This document shows positions 8,107 to 17,086 of a stretch of DNA of 64,000 nucleotides, piece by piece. The DNA lies in NCBI GenBank assembly GCA_965197635.1, contig OZ240218.1:558001-622000 (forward strand), given 5' to 3'. The first letter of the stretch is position 1, and each line of letters opens with the position of its first letter. The notes beneath the pieces were generated by a model that had not been told where the DNA came from, ran no database searches, and saw nothing but the letters and a program-made list of their open reading frames with translations. Made by a program: the position numbers and the translations under genes. This stretch comes from Bin87 sp965197635. GTDB taxonomy: Bacteria > Chloroflexota > Dehalococcoidia > Lucifugimonadales > UBA3495.

Positions 8107-9609
8107 TTAGAACCGTTCCCTAAGCTCCTGCATGGCAATCCCCGCCTCGCGGCGCAGTCCGTCCATCGCTATCCGCTGCTCGTGGACCGCCTTGAAAGCG
8201 TCTATCGCGAATGGTTGCCAGGTGTAGCGCAGGGTCCGCATGGCGCTCTCTTCCCCCGCCGCCGCGTCAACCAGCAGGGAATGGATGGGGAGCAGATAAC
8301 CGGACTGTGGCAGTGCCCGCACGTCCCGGCCCAGGCTGCTCATGCGCAGGTTGAACTGGTCAAGCGACTCTGTAACTTCTGCCCGGTCGCACCCGCCTTC
8401 AATCGCTCGCCAATCGTTGTAATCCTCATGGAAGTCATCCCAGGTGGACCGCAGGCGACTATGTTCGATGTTGAACGTCGCCAGCTCCGCCAGGTTCTTT
8501 TCCACGTCAACGTCCGAGATGCTGCGCACCAGGCGGCTGGCCTGTTTCAGCGCCTCGTCGCCCGCTTCGACGCTTTCGTCCGTGCCGGTGAAATCGGGGA
8601 GTTCCGGGGCGGCCTCCTCTTCTTTTTTAGCCGCGCTGCTGGTTGTACTTGTGCTGGTCGATCCGGTTGCGCTGCCCGTTCCTTCCCCGTTGCTGGCGGT
8701 GCTAGCGGTGCTTCCGGTGCTTCCGGACGAGGCGCCGCTGGAACTGCTGGTTGCGGATGAACCGCTCGAACCGCCCGCTGGCTTCGCGGCGGTCCGGAAT
8801 TCCTTCCTCTCCGCTTTGGCCGCGCTCAGCAACTCATCCACCGCATTTTCCGTTCCTTCCAGATGAGGCAATTCATCCAGCGCGCTGATGATGTCCGACG
8901 CCTTTTTCACGAACCCGTCCAGTCCTTTCAGGACTTCGGCAACCTCCAGGCTATCGGCTTCTTCGCGCAACTCGGTGTATTCGTCGTGAAGCGCCTGCCA
9001 GTCGCTCTTGACGGCGTCAAAGGCTTTGGAAAACTCGTCTATTGATTCGGCGTCGGGGGCGTCCTCAAACGTTTCGCGCAGTTCTATCCCCTTATCCTCC
9101 GCTTGGGAATGAGCGTGGGACGCCTGGTCGCGAGCCTCTTCGACCTGTTCGAACAATGTCACGTTGTTGGGTTGCCAGCGATCCCGAAGTTGCCGGAATG
9201 CCGCCTCTTCCGCTTCAGCAGCGGTGATCAATATGTCTGCGAGCTCCCCGGTGGTCTGGGTCCGGGAAACGTTCCGCGCCCGTTCCGTCACGCTGTTGAA
9301 GCTGATCGCGAAGTCGTTCAGCGCCTCGCGCATCGAACCCGGCAAGCAGGAGGTCAATTCCGAGTTCCACTGGTCGAAGTCGTCACGGATCAGGCTCCAT
9401 TCACTGTCAATGGCGTCCTGTTGCGCCGCGAAGTCGTCGACGGCCATCTTCACCTCGGCCGGCAACGGGGTCGGTTCCACCGGCGGCGCGGATTCCGCCT
9501 CTGCCGGCGATGCCTCCGGCTGCGTAGCCCCAGGTTGTTCGCACGCGATCAGGACCAGCAGCGATAGCGCCAGCAACAGCAAAACGCAGTAGCCGTATCG
9601 GGTTTTCAT
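8107..9609 (-). CDS. lipoprot­ein with three related helical domains
   Basis: This 500-residue product starts with a lipoprotein signal (LLLLALSLLVLIAC, lipid Cys at 23). Two domains, at about 55-175 and 375-500, align with each other: both have a W-x6-Dx(F/Y)xxW start, a Cys, and an end block ExxAxRxLRxxWQP (RQLRDRWQPNN versus RTLRYTWQPFA). A shorter third copy lies at about 200-285 (DWQALHDEYTELREEADSL, then LSAAKAERKEFRTA). A Ser/Gly/Thr linker (about 286-335) separates it from the last domain. The start overlaps the stop of the preceding gene (ATGA), so it is the third gene of the sppA operon. The protein is probably exported and anchored outside the membrane; the function is unknown. Confidence 0.8.
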   Translation of the reverse strand: MKTRYGYCVLLLLALSLLVLIACEQPGATQPEASPAEAESAPPVEPTPLPAEVKMAVDDFAAQQDAIDSEWSLIRDDFDQWNSELTSCLPGSMREALNDFAISFNSVTERARNVSRTQTTGELADILITAAEAEEAAFRQLRDRWQPNNVTLFEQVEEARDQASHAHSQAEDKGIELRETFEDAPDAESIDEFSKAFDAVKSDWQALHDEYTELREEADSLEVAEVLKGLDGFVKKASDIISALDELPHLEGTENAVDELLSAAKAERKEFRTAAKPAGGSSGSSATSSSSGASSGSTGSTASTASNGEGTGSATGSTSTSTTSSAAKKEEEAAPELPDFTGTDESVEAGDEALKQASRLVRSISDVDVEKNLAELATFNIEHSRLRSTWDDFHEDYNDWRAIEGGCDRAEVTESLDQFNLRMSSLGRDVRALPQSGYLLPIHSLLVDAAAGEESAMRTLRYTWQPFAIDAFKAVHEQRIAMDGLRREAGIAMQELRERF

Positions 9610-10922
9610 GGACTATTGCTCACTCCCGCGAAATCGCTCACCAGGTCGTCTCTGAATTCGCCGCTCAACAGGCGTTCCGCCGCCTTGCCTAAATTCTCGG
9701 GCGTATCCGCCAAAATTATCAACACGTCCCGTTGTTGGCTGCGGTCAAGAATGGTAACCGCGGTTCCTTCCAATTCTATGCCCATGCCGAACGAACCGGA
9801 CAGCACGTCGTCAACGCTGATGCCGGCCGTTCGCAGATAGCGGTCCACTTTGTAGGCGTCTTCGTGCAACCCCAGGAACACCGTGTCGCGGCTCACGTCC
9901 TCCACTCCACGAATGTCGGCGGTTACGCCTTGGGTTGCCAGGCCGGATTTTAGACCCGCCCCGCTGCTCAATAGCGTCGGCCGTCCCAGCAGGATGTCAA
10001 CGCCGCCGTCTGAACCGCTCCCTAAGAAATGCGGGAAGTCCGATAGGTCAAACTCGCGGTCGCCCGCCGTCAGGTAGTCAGCGATGTTGGACAACAAACG
10101 GTCATTGTCCAGCACAACGTCCTGGGGAGGAATCATGAACGTGATATCTCCGATTGCCAAGACGTTGCGAGTGTTGCCCCACGCCATTGGATAGTAGCTG
10201 TCGGCGTTTTCCAAGAGCGAGGAGGTCGTGTTGTCGTCGGTAAATGCGAGGCCGGGACCGGACGACCGGATCGACCCGGCGGTATAGAGGGCAACGCCGT
10301 TCAAACCTGCCGTTATCTCCTCAGGCTGGAAATCCCTGATGAATATGTGCTTAAAGTTGCCGTCGTTTTCGACCTGGTTGTAGAGGTAATCGGGTTGGAA
10401 GTTCACTCCGAAGCGCTTCGCCAGCGTGTTGATGCTGTCGGGCCGCGTCGGTTCGGAAATCAACAGCAGATTGCCGCCTTTCCGCACAAACCCTTCCACC
10501 AGCCTGGCTTCGGCCTCCGTGTATTCCTCCCGAGGCAGTATCACCAGGAAACTGTCGGCCCCGCGCAGTTGTTCCTCCAGCTGCGTCAGCCGGCTTTTCT
10601 CTTGCACGTTGCCGAAGTCGCCGAGGAACTCCACGTCGTACCCCAGGTCGGCTACCTTGGAACGCAGCGAAACGATTTCCTTCGCTGCAAAATTGTTCTT
10701 GTGGAGCGCATCCACCAGCAACAGGCCATCCGCGCGCCGCGCGACTGGAGCCTCATAGGGTTGAACGACGGGCACGACCGGCTCGCTTATCTCCGAGGCG
10801 GCAATCCGGGCCTGCGTCGGCGGTTCGTAACCGCCCCGGTAGAAGAGCAACGTCCCTACGCCGAAAGCTATACCGGCGAAGGCGAGCAGCAGGAACAGTG
10901 CCCCCAGCAGTTTAGTAGCCAT
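9606..10922 (-). CDS. membrane-anchored DUF4350/GldG-like protein
   Basis: The 438-residue product has an N-terminal membrane helix (about residues 4-27) and a large soluble domain. The core (ADGLLLVDALHKNNFAAKEI at about 64, then the helix LEEQLRGADSFLVILPREEY and FVRKGGNLLLISEPTRPDSI) is the GATase-like fold of DUF4350/GldG-type proteins, which usually accompany ABC or membrane-remodelling systems. A second, less conserved half follows (about 250-430). It overlaps the end of sppA by 11 bases and its stop overlaps the start of the lipoprotein gene, so all three are translated as one unit. The substrate or partner is unknown. Confidence 0.65.
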   Translation of the reverse strand: MATKLLGALFLLLAFAGIAFGVGTLLFYRGGYEPPTQARIAASEISEPVVPVVQPYEAPVARRADGLLLVDALHKNNFAAKEIVSLRSKVADLGYDVEFLGDFGNVQEKSRLTQLEEQLRGADSFLVILPREEYTEAEARLVEGFVRKGGNLLLISEPTRPDSINTLAKRFGVNFQPDYLYNQVENDGNFKHIFIRDFQPEEITAGLNGVALYTAGSIRSSGPGLAFTDDNTTSSLLENADSYYPMAWGNTRNVLAIGDITFMIPPQDVVLDNDRLLSNIADYLTAGDREFDLSDFPHFLGSGSDGGVDILLGRPTLLSSGAGLKSGLATQGVTADIRGVEDVSRDTVFLGLHEDAYKVDRYLRTAGISVDDVLSGSFGMGIELEGTAVTILDRSQQRDVLIILADTPENLGKAAERLLSGEFRDDLVSDFAGVSNSP

Positions 10923-11964
10923 TTCCCGTGTACAGGTAGTAGAGGTTCGGGCGGCCTATTTCGAGCGGAAAATCAGGCAGGGGATCGTCCTGTTCGGCGT
11001 CCAGACCATTGGCGAGCAACAGCCGGCGCAGCTCCTGAAGGTTGGCGTCGCCGCCGGCTTCGCCTGTGGCAGTTTCAATGCCGGACCCCGGTGCAAGCAA
11101 AGGTGACGAGGGATCGGTCGTCTCGGTCATATTGATAACGCCGGCGTCGAACTCTGACGAGAATATCCGCCGGGATCTCTGGATGAACTGCCGCAGCACC
11201 TCCGCGTTTACGTCCACGATGCCGTAGTTCGCGATGCCGGCCAGTTCCGCAGCTTTTTCCATGGCGTCGCTTTGACTGCCGACTTCATCCACCAGCCCAA
11301 GCCTTGCTGCTTCAACGCCCGCGTAGAGCTTGCCCTGGGTCAATTCCGTTTCCGTCAACTGCAGCCGGTCTCCACGCTCCCGGATCACCATTTGGCCGAA
11401 CCCCTCTCTCAACTGCTCCACCAGCCCGATCCAGTCCCGCCTCGAGGATCCCGACAACTTGTAAGGGCCGGTGGTCACCAATGATTCCGGCAATACCCGC
11501 GGGATCAGAGGCCCGGAGAACGCGATGACGCCCACGTTCCCGACCAGCGACGCGCTTTGGGCATAGGTGTAGCTGGCTCCCATCGCCATCATGTACCCGC
11601 CGCTGGCCACCATCCCGTTCATCACCATCACTACGGGCTTTTCCTCCCGCAGCTTTTGGGTTTCAAAATACAATCGCTCGCTGGACGCGGCCCCACCGCC
11701 CGGGCTGGACATCTTGATGACGACCGCTTTGACGGAGTCGTCCTCCCGCGCATAGTTTAGAAATTCGCTGATAACGAACGCCGAATCATCGGTAATGACG
11801 ATGAAGGGAAGATCAATGACGCCGATCTTGGGCTGCCCCGGTGAGGCATAGAGAAGCGCCAGTACGCCCGCCACCACGCCGAGCACGATGGCGACCGGCG
11901 CAATGAAGTACCAACTGGTCACGGCCGTTCTAAGGGCCACTCCGAGCGCCAAGAGGTTAGCCAC
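10912..11964 (-). CDS. sppA: signal peptide peptidase SppA-type serine protease (S49)
   Basis: A 350-residue short-form S49 peptidase. The N-terminal membrane helix (about 18-40) anchors it, with the protease domain outside the cytoplasm. The expected motifs are present: SSPGGGAASSERLY (oxyanion region, about 86-99), GMVASGGYMMAMGA with the nucleophile Ser121, and GPYKLSGSSRRDW with the general-base Lys169. The family degrades leftover signal peptides. A C-terminal extension of about 75 residues beyond the catalytic core is not typical and is mostly polar. It is the first gene of a three-gene overlapping operon with a DUF4350-like protein and a lipoprotein. Confidence 0.85.
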   Translation of the reverse strand: MANLLALGVALRTAVTSWYFIAPVAIVLGVVAGVLALLYASPGQPKIGVIDLPFIVITDDSAFVISEFLNYAREDDSVKAVVIKMSSPGGGAASSERLYFETQKLREEKPVVMVMNGMVASGGYMMAMGASYTYAQSASLVGNVGVIAFSGPLIPRVLPESLVTTGPYKLSGSSRRDWIGLVEQLREGFGQMVIRERGDRLQLTETELTQGKLYAGVEAARLGLVDEVGSQSDAMEKAAELAGIANYGIVDVNAEVLRQFIQRSRRIFSSEFDAGVINMTETTDPSSPLLAPGSGIETATGEAGGDANLQELRRLLLANGLDAEQDDPLPDFPLEIGRPNLYYLYTGNGY

Positions 11965-12149
11965 TATTCACCTTGCTTTTCCGGTGGCAGGCGTCATCAC
12001 CAGTTTCCGGAAGCTGTTGCCATAGATATACGGCGCATGCAATCGTTTGGATCTCTGATTTTCTTACTGCCACACTATCCTATCACAAAGAGTGACCGTC
12101 CCCAATGCCCTGATCGACCGGTGGTGTCCCCGCTGGCCGGGGATGCTGC

Positions 12150-14243
12150 CTATTTTGTCGTGGTTGGGCAGGCCAATTCGTCGGCGTTCAGGGTCAGAGG
12201 CACCCACGTGTCCAGCCAAGTTGGCGCGCCGTACCGGGCGGTATTGCTTCCCACGAGGAACCAATAATCCTCCCCTGGCGTCAGGCGGGTGAGCGTGTGC
12301 GTGGTTTTGTCCTCCACGTCGGCGTAAGCGAACCGCTCCAACCAATCATCACCGGCGTTCTGGTAATCGGTCTTTGACAGCCACCCGATGCGGTAGAAAC
12401 TGGCGCCTGCCTCGGCTTCCCAGGTGACGATCACCTCGCCGGGGTTCGGCCCGTTGATCGCTGTGATGCCGCCGGGCGCCGCCGGGCTCCCGTCTTGTGC
12501 CACGATTGCTGTGGCCACGCTGGTCAGCGTCTCTTCGTTGTCGCCGTCGTCGGTGAAGGATACCCGTACCTTGATGCGCTTGCCGACGTCGACTTCGGAC
12601 GGGGTGTACGTCGGCTCCGTGGCGCCCTCGATTTCCGAGTCGGTCGTTCCGTCGCTGGTGAGCCATTGGTAACTGAAGGAAGCCTCCGTCAGCCCGTCCG
12701 GGTCTTGGATAAGGGAGAGGTCTACCGTCAATGCCTCGCCCACTCGGGACAGGCCGTTGATGATAAGCACGCCGGACGCGGGGGTGTTGATGCGCGCCAC
12801 GACTGGCATCGCCATGCTGGTCAGCGTTTCTTCGTTGCCCCCGTCGTCGGTGAAGGATATCCGTACCTTGGTGCCCTGGCCCGCGTGGTCTTCGGACGGG
12901 GTGTGCGTAGAGCGCGTGGCGCCCTCAATCTCGGTGTCCGTGGTTCCGTCGCTAACGAGCCATTGGTAACTGAAGGAAACTCCGGTCAGTCCGTCCGAGT
13001 CTTCAACGAGTGACGTGTCCGCGGTCAATGTCTCGCCCACCTGCACCGCGATAGCCGGCGTTCCGACGGCCGGAGTGTTGGGTGCTGGGGTCGGTTGCGG
13101 TGGCGGCGCGGGCGTAGGCGGCGGTGGCGGTGGCGGCGCGGACCCTTCCGGTGTGACGGAAGCTTCATTGGAAGCGGCGCTATCGCCGATTTCGTTGCTG
13201 GCGAACACCCGAACGGTGTATTCGACCCCGCCGATGAGTCCGGAGATGGTGTAGGAAGTTCCGGTCACCGTTGCCTGGGAAACGTCCGCTGCGGTGTCCC
13301 AACTGTCGGCGGCCCATTTCCACTGGACGGTGTACCCCGTGATTGGTGATCCACCGTTCCCGAGTGCCCCGTCTGATGAGAAAGTCCCAGCGTCCCAGGT
13401 TGGCTCGTCCCACGTCAAATTCAAGACTCCTTCGTCTCCAGCTGAGACGTCTAGGTTCCGAGGAGGATCCGGTGTCGTAGCCAAGACATCGGCAGTCGGT
13501 GAGCTGTAGAAGACCTCAAGTGATTCCAAATCGTCCAGGAAACTCCACGCCGCGGTGACAGACTTGCCAACTGCATCTGGACTGATTCGTATGGTGGTTG
13601 TGAGGCCTTCACCCAGTTTGTCGGCCACCTCTCTGTTGCCGCGATCGTAATCGAGGAACCATTTGACCGCCCAATTAATACGTCGCTCGCCATCTACCGT
13701 GGTAAAAACGCTTTCCATGCCGTCCGCATCGGCGATGCTGGATATATCGGCCGTGAGCGTCTCGCCTACTCGTGGGATTCCTGTGATGGTGAGGGATCCT
13801 GTAGCTATATTGTTGGGTTCCACCGGTCCCCATGGGTCGCTGGTCAACACCTCCGGATTCCCAGCGTCGTCATTGAAGGACACTCGCACCTTGATGCTCT
13901 TGCCCTCGTCGGCGGGCGCGAGGTAGTAGGTAATCTTCGTTGCGTTCTCAATGTCGCTGTCCGTTCCACCATCGCTAGAGATCCATTGAACGGTATAAAT
14001 CGCGTTTTCCAGACCGTCGGCATCATCGATCTCGGAACCGTCCACCCAAACGCCACCACCCACATGTATCAAGCCGTGTATCAAAGGCTTGCCCGTGGCC
14101 GGGTTATTTTCCTGCTCTTCCTGGGCGGAAACGGGCAAAGCGCTGGCGAGCGCGAGCAGGACGGTCATCACCCCGACGCTCAGTAGCGCCATGAGCCAAC
14201 GCATGAAGAAAACCCCCGTAGCAGCGTGCGCTTTGTTCTGCAT
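12150..14243 (-). CDS. secreted surface protein with Ig-like repeats and an FnIII domain
   Basis: I place the start at the ATG at 14243 behind GGAGGG, giving 697 residues. A signal peptide (MRWLMALLSVGVM, cleavage after LPVSA) opens the protein. Four Ig-like repeats follow, two before and two after the middle, each with the pattern IxGxxRVGExLTxDxSxIxDxDG, YQWxxSDGTTDxEIxGAT and GKxIKVRVSFTDDxGNEETL. Between them sits an FnIII domain (PDPPRNLDVSAGDEGVLNLT to ASNEASVTPEG) and a Pro-rich linker with a run of seven Pro. A final FnIII-like domain ends with TWEAEAGASFYRIGW. It is probably an extracellular binding or matrix protein. The repeats will collapse easily in assemblies. Confidence 0.85.
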   Translation of the reverse strand: MQNKAHAATGVFFMRWLMALLSVGVMTVLLALASALPVSAQEEQENNPATGKPLIHGLIHVGGGVWVDGSEIDDADGLENAIYTVQWISSDGGTDSDIENATKITYYLAPADEGKSIKVRVSFNDDAGNPEVLTSDPWGPVEPNNIATGSLTITGIPRVGETLTADISSIADADGMESVFTTVDGERRINWAVKWFLDYDRGNREVADKLGEGLTTTIRISPDAVGKSVTAAWSFLDDLESLEVFYSSPTADVLATTPDPPRNLDVSAGDEGVLNLTWDEPTWDAGTFSSDGALGNGGSPITGYTVQWKWAADSWDTAADVSQATVTGTSYTISGLIGGVEYTVRVFASNEIGDSAASNEASVTPEGSAPPPPPPPTPAPPPQPTPAPNTPAVGTPAIAVQVGETLTADTSLVEDSDGLTGVSFSYQWLVSDGTTDTEIEGATRSTHTPSEDHAGQGTKVRISFTDDGGNEETLTSMAMPVVARINTPASGVLIINGLSRVGEALTVDLSLIQDPDGLTEASFSYQWLTSDGTTDSEIEGATEPTYTPSEVDVGKRIKVRVSFTDDGDNEETLTSVATAIVAQDGSPAAPGGITAINGPNPGEVIVTWEAEAGASFYRIGWLSKTDYQNAGDDWLERFAYADVEDKTTHTLTRLTPGEDYWFLVGSNTARYGAPTWLDTWVPLTLNADELACPTTTK

Positions 14244-14478
14244 TCCGATGCCCTCCGTCTTATTCACCACCAACCGTTGGCGCCAAGCCCTCACGCGTAC
14301 CCGACTTTAGCCGGTCATTGTGAGAATGTCGTCAGGCATTCGTGACAATCTCGCCCCGGCGCTCGCCGACGATGCGGCGAACTTTCTTTATCCTTACGAG
14401 ATTGCCACGTTGCGCCCTCAACGGCGGTAGGCAGGCGGCTCAGTCCGGTAAAAGTGGGTATGCAGGGCCCGGATCGAC

Positions 14479-15333
14479 CTAATCGCCGGCCTGGGGAGAC
14501 CAGTCGTAAATCCTTGCCAGGCTTCCGCCCATCAGCGTGGCCCGGTCCGAATCCGAAAGCCAGTCGGAAACTCGGAACGCCTCTACCCCCTGTTCGTAGT
14601 TCAGCAGGTTGACCGCTCGCGTCCAGTCCGTGCCCCACAGACAGCGCTCCAGGCCGTAGGCGTCGAATATCCTGCCCAGGGGTTCCCTGATGTCGGAGTA
14701 CGGGAACGGTTCGTGCGACAGCGTGCCGGCGCCCGAAATCTTGATCGCCACGTTGTCCAGTTCCGCCGCTGCCAGCACGTTGGGCAGGTCGGCGAAGGGT
14801 TCCGGCGGGGCCGGCGGGTCGAAAGGCTGGGCGATCCCCACGTGGTCTATGACAATCTGGGTATCGGGGTTCTGTCGCGCCAGCTCTCGCAGCAGGGGCA
14901 GCTTGCCGGCCGCCATGATATTCACCGGGACGCCGGCCCGACCTCCCGCCGCCAGAATGCCATTCAGCCCTGGGTGGTCCGCCGTGTAGTCCAGGTTCGC
15001 CAGCATGATCCGCGCGCCCACCACGCCCGGCGTGGATGTCCACTCTTCCATGTCGGCGTCAATGGTCTCCGAATTGGGGTCAAAGGGTCGGATCAAGCCG
15101 AACTTGGTGGGGTGTCGCGCGTACACCTCCAGCGCGTAGCTGGCGTCGTAAGCGTACAGCGAAAACGGGGAGATCAGCAGCGCGCCGTCCACCCGCACGG
15201 CCGCCATCGCCGCCACCATGTCGTCGCCGGTGACTTCGTCCGGCCCGGTCAGAAATCCTACCCACGGGCGTTCGGGGCGGTTTCCCTCGTAAGCGTGTAC
15301 TTGTGAGTCAATGGTGGGAGTCCGAGTCGCCAT
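14479..15333 (-). CDS. amidohydrolase-family (PF04909) metal-dependent hydrolase
   Basis: The 284-residue product is a TIM-barrel amidohydrolase-2 family protein. Signs are IDSQVHAYEGNRP at the N-terminus (the first metal site, where the usual HxH is reduced to QVH), HPTKFGLIRPFDP, GVVGARIMLA, IVIDHVGIAQPF with the conserved His, and the closing CLWGTDWTR block with the metal-binding Asp. These enzymes hydrolyse or decarboxylate small carboxylates or lactones. The second of two adjacent ATG codons (15333) is better placed after AAGGAG. It diverges from the alpha/beta hydrolase at 15501, with a shared 167-base promoter region, which suggests a joint catabolic role. Confidence 0.8.
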   Translation of the reverse strand: MATRTPTIDSQVHAYEGNRPERPWVGFLTGPDEVTGDDMVAAMAAVRVDGALLISPFSLYAYDASYALEVYARHPTKFGLIRPFDPNSETIDADMEEWTSTPGVVGARIMLANLDYTADHPGLNGILAAGGRAGVPVNIMAAGKLPLLRELARQNPDTQIVIDHVGIAQPFDPPAPPEPFADLPNVLAAAELDNVAIKISGAGTLSHEPFPYSDIREPLGRIFDAYGLERCLWGTDWTRAVNLLNYEQGVEAFRVSDWLSDSDRATLMGGSLARIYDWSPQAGD

Positions 15334-15500
15334 CATCTTTCTCCTTTTTGTTCATCTCGGCGGTGCGTTGCCACGCACCCGCGATGATGATACCAGACGC
15401 GCGGCTTGCGCCACCGGGGGTCGGCGGCTATCATGGAGCGGGGATACTCCCATCCGTGTGCCCTCCCGAAATGGGATCTTGTGAAGGATTTTTTGACGCT

Positions 15501-16298
15501 ATGACTACTACAGCCCAACCCTGGACTTCCAGCATTACCGAGGTCTCCGGCTCAAGCGTGGAGGTCGTCTCCGGCGGTTCCGGCAACCCGCTGGTCATCC
15601 TCCATGACGAACTGGGCCACCCCGGCTGGCTCCGCTACCACGAAGCCCTCGCCCAAAACCACACGCTGCATATCCCGTCCCACCCGGGCTTCGGCCAATC
15701 CGATCAGCTGGATTGGTCCATGAAGATGCACGACATGGCCATCTGGTATCTCGGCGCGTTTGACAAGTTGGGGCTGGAGGGCGCCGACCTGATGGGCTTC
15801 TCCCTGGGCGGCTGGCTGGCCGCCGAGTTGGCCACTATGTGCCCCCAGCAGTTCCGCCGCCTGATCCTGGTGGGCGCCGGTGGCATCCGCCCCACGGAAG
15901 GCCATATCTACGACATCTTCGAAGTTACCCCGCCCTTGTACATCCACGACTCCCTGCTGGACGCCGACGGAACCCCCGAGTACCGGGCCATCTGTCCCGC
16001 CGAGCCGGACGAGGACGTCCTGGAGCGGTGGGAAAGCGCCATGGAAGGCACCTGCCGCGTATCCTGGCGTCCCTATATGCACGACCCCGGCCTCGTCCAT
16101 CAGGTGTATCGCCTGGAGCGTGTCCCCACCCTGCTCGTCTGGGGCCAGCAGGACGCCATCGTCCCCGTCAGCGCCGGCCAGGAATACCACCGTCGCATCC
16201 CCGGCAGCCGCCTGGAGATCATCGAAAACTGCGGTCACCACCCCGAGCTGGAAGCCACCGACCGCTTCGTCAGCCTGGTTGAGGGCTTCCTGGCTTAG
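15501..16298 (+). CDS. alpha/beta hydrolase
   Basis: A 265-residue alpha/beta-fold hydrolase. The nucleophile elbow GFSLGGW places Ser101, the acid is Asp218 (WGQQDAIVP), and the base is His246 (ENCGHHPELE). The oxyanion strand is LVILHDELGHPG near residue 31. It resembles C-C bond or ester hydrolases of aromatic breakdown. The frame stays open upstream to 15303, but that part overlaps the divergent amidohydrolase; the ATG at 15501 has GAAGGA upstream and starts the conserved region. A hairpin terminator follows directly. Confidence 0.85.
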   Translation: MTTTAQPWTSSITEVSGSSVEVVSGGSGNPLVILHDELGHPGWLRYHEALAQNHTLHIPSHPGFGQSDQLDWSMKMHDMAIWYLGAFDKLGLEGADLMGFSLGGWLAAELATMCPQQFRRLILVGAGGIRPTEGHIYDIFEVTPPLYIHDSLLDADGTPEYRAICPAEPDEDVLERWESAMEGTCRVSWRPYMHDPGLVHQVYRLERVPTLLVWGQQDAIVPVSAGQEYHRRIPGSRLEIIENCGHHPELEATDRFVSLVEGFLA

Positions 16299-16324
16299 CG
16301 CGCGACGCGCCGGCAACGTAACCG

Positions 16325-16351
16325 ACGGCGCTCCGGTGAGAGCGCCGTTTT
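16325..16351 (+). terminator. intrinsic terminator after the alpha/beta hydrolase
   Basis: ACGGCGCTC pairs with GAGCGCCGT over a six-base loop, followed by TTTT. It lies 26 bases after the hydrolase stop. Confidence 0.6.
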
Positions 16352-16503
16352 CCGTGTTGCGCGCCGGGTCGGAGCCTGCCAGCGCCTCGGTGCGCGTCGC
16401 CGGCAAGAGCGAACGGCGTCGGGGGTTTCCATATCCCGCAAATTCCTTACAATTTGCGTCGGGACAGAATAGAGTTTGTTTCAACTTGCTAAGGAGTGGT
16501 TTC

Positions 16504-16974
16504 ATGCCTGAGATCGAGAACAAACTGAAAGAACTGGGCTACGAGCTGCCGCCACCTCGGCCGCCGGGGGCCGGCAATATCATCCCGTTGGTACGGACCG
16601 GAAACCTGCTTTTCCTTTCCGGCACCGGCCCGGGTCTGCCGGGCGGAGGTTTGCTCCACGTCGGAAAGCTGGGTGCCGAAGTGTCCGTGGAGCAGGGTTA
16701 CGACTGCGCCCGCCAGACCATGCTGAATCTCCTCACCGTCGTTAAGCGGGAACTTGGCGACCTGGACAACGTCAGCCGCATCGTCAAGCTGCTCGCCATG
16801 GTCAACTCCACGCCAGACTTTGGCGACACCCCACTGGTGGCCAACGGCGCATCGGATCTCCTCATCAGCCTCTATGGTGACCGGGGACGTCACGCCAGGT
16901 CAGCCGTGGGCATGGCCACCCTGCCCGGCGGAATGCCCATCGAGATCGAGATGATCGTCGAGGTTCAAGGCTGA
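16504..16974 (+). CDS. RidA/YjgF-family protein
   Basis: The ATG at 16504 follows TAAGGAG with good spacing. The 156-residue product is a longer RidA-like protein (YjgF_endoribonc_like group): NIIPLVRTGNLLFLSGTGPG, the trimer-core helix CARQTMLNLLTVVKRELGDL, the strand VSRIVKLLAMVNSTPDF, and the closing HARSAVGMATLPGGMPIEIE with the conserved Arg of the ligand pocket. RidA proteins hydrolyse reactive enamine/imine intermediates made by PLP enzymes. The neighbouring hydrolases and M20 peptidase suggest a role in degrading N-containing compounds. A long hairpin separates it from the convergent M20 gene. Confidence 0.85.
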   Translation: MPEIENKLKELGYELPPPRPPGAGNIIPLVRTGNLLFLSGTGPGLPGGGLLHVGKLGAEVSVEQGYDCARQTMLNLLTVVKRELGDLDNVSRIVKLLAMVNSTPDFGDTPLVANGASDLLISLYGDRGRHARSAVGMATLPGGMPIEIEMIVEVQG

Positions 16975-16989
16975 TCTCGGCACGGCCCT

Positions 16990-17028
16990 GGGCCGATGAA
17001 GCCCCGTATGGCATGGCTTCGTCGGCCC
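16990..17028. terminator. bidirectional hairpin between convergent genes
   Basis: GGGCCGATGAAGCC (16990-17003) pairs with GGCTTCGTCGGCCC (17015-17028) with a single G-T pair and an 11-base loop. A second hairpin follows (CGTCCCGC at 17032, GCGGGACG at 17054). They fill the gap between the RidA gene (+) and the M20 gene (-). No T-run is present, so this is a probable rather than certain terminator. Confidence 0.5.
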
Positions 17029-17086
17029 CAACGTCCCGCGACCGCAGCGCGGCGCGGGACGCGATACTCAGACCGCAGCGCAGTCC

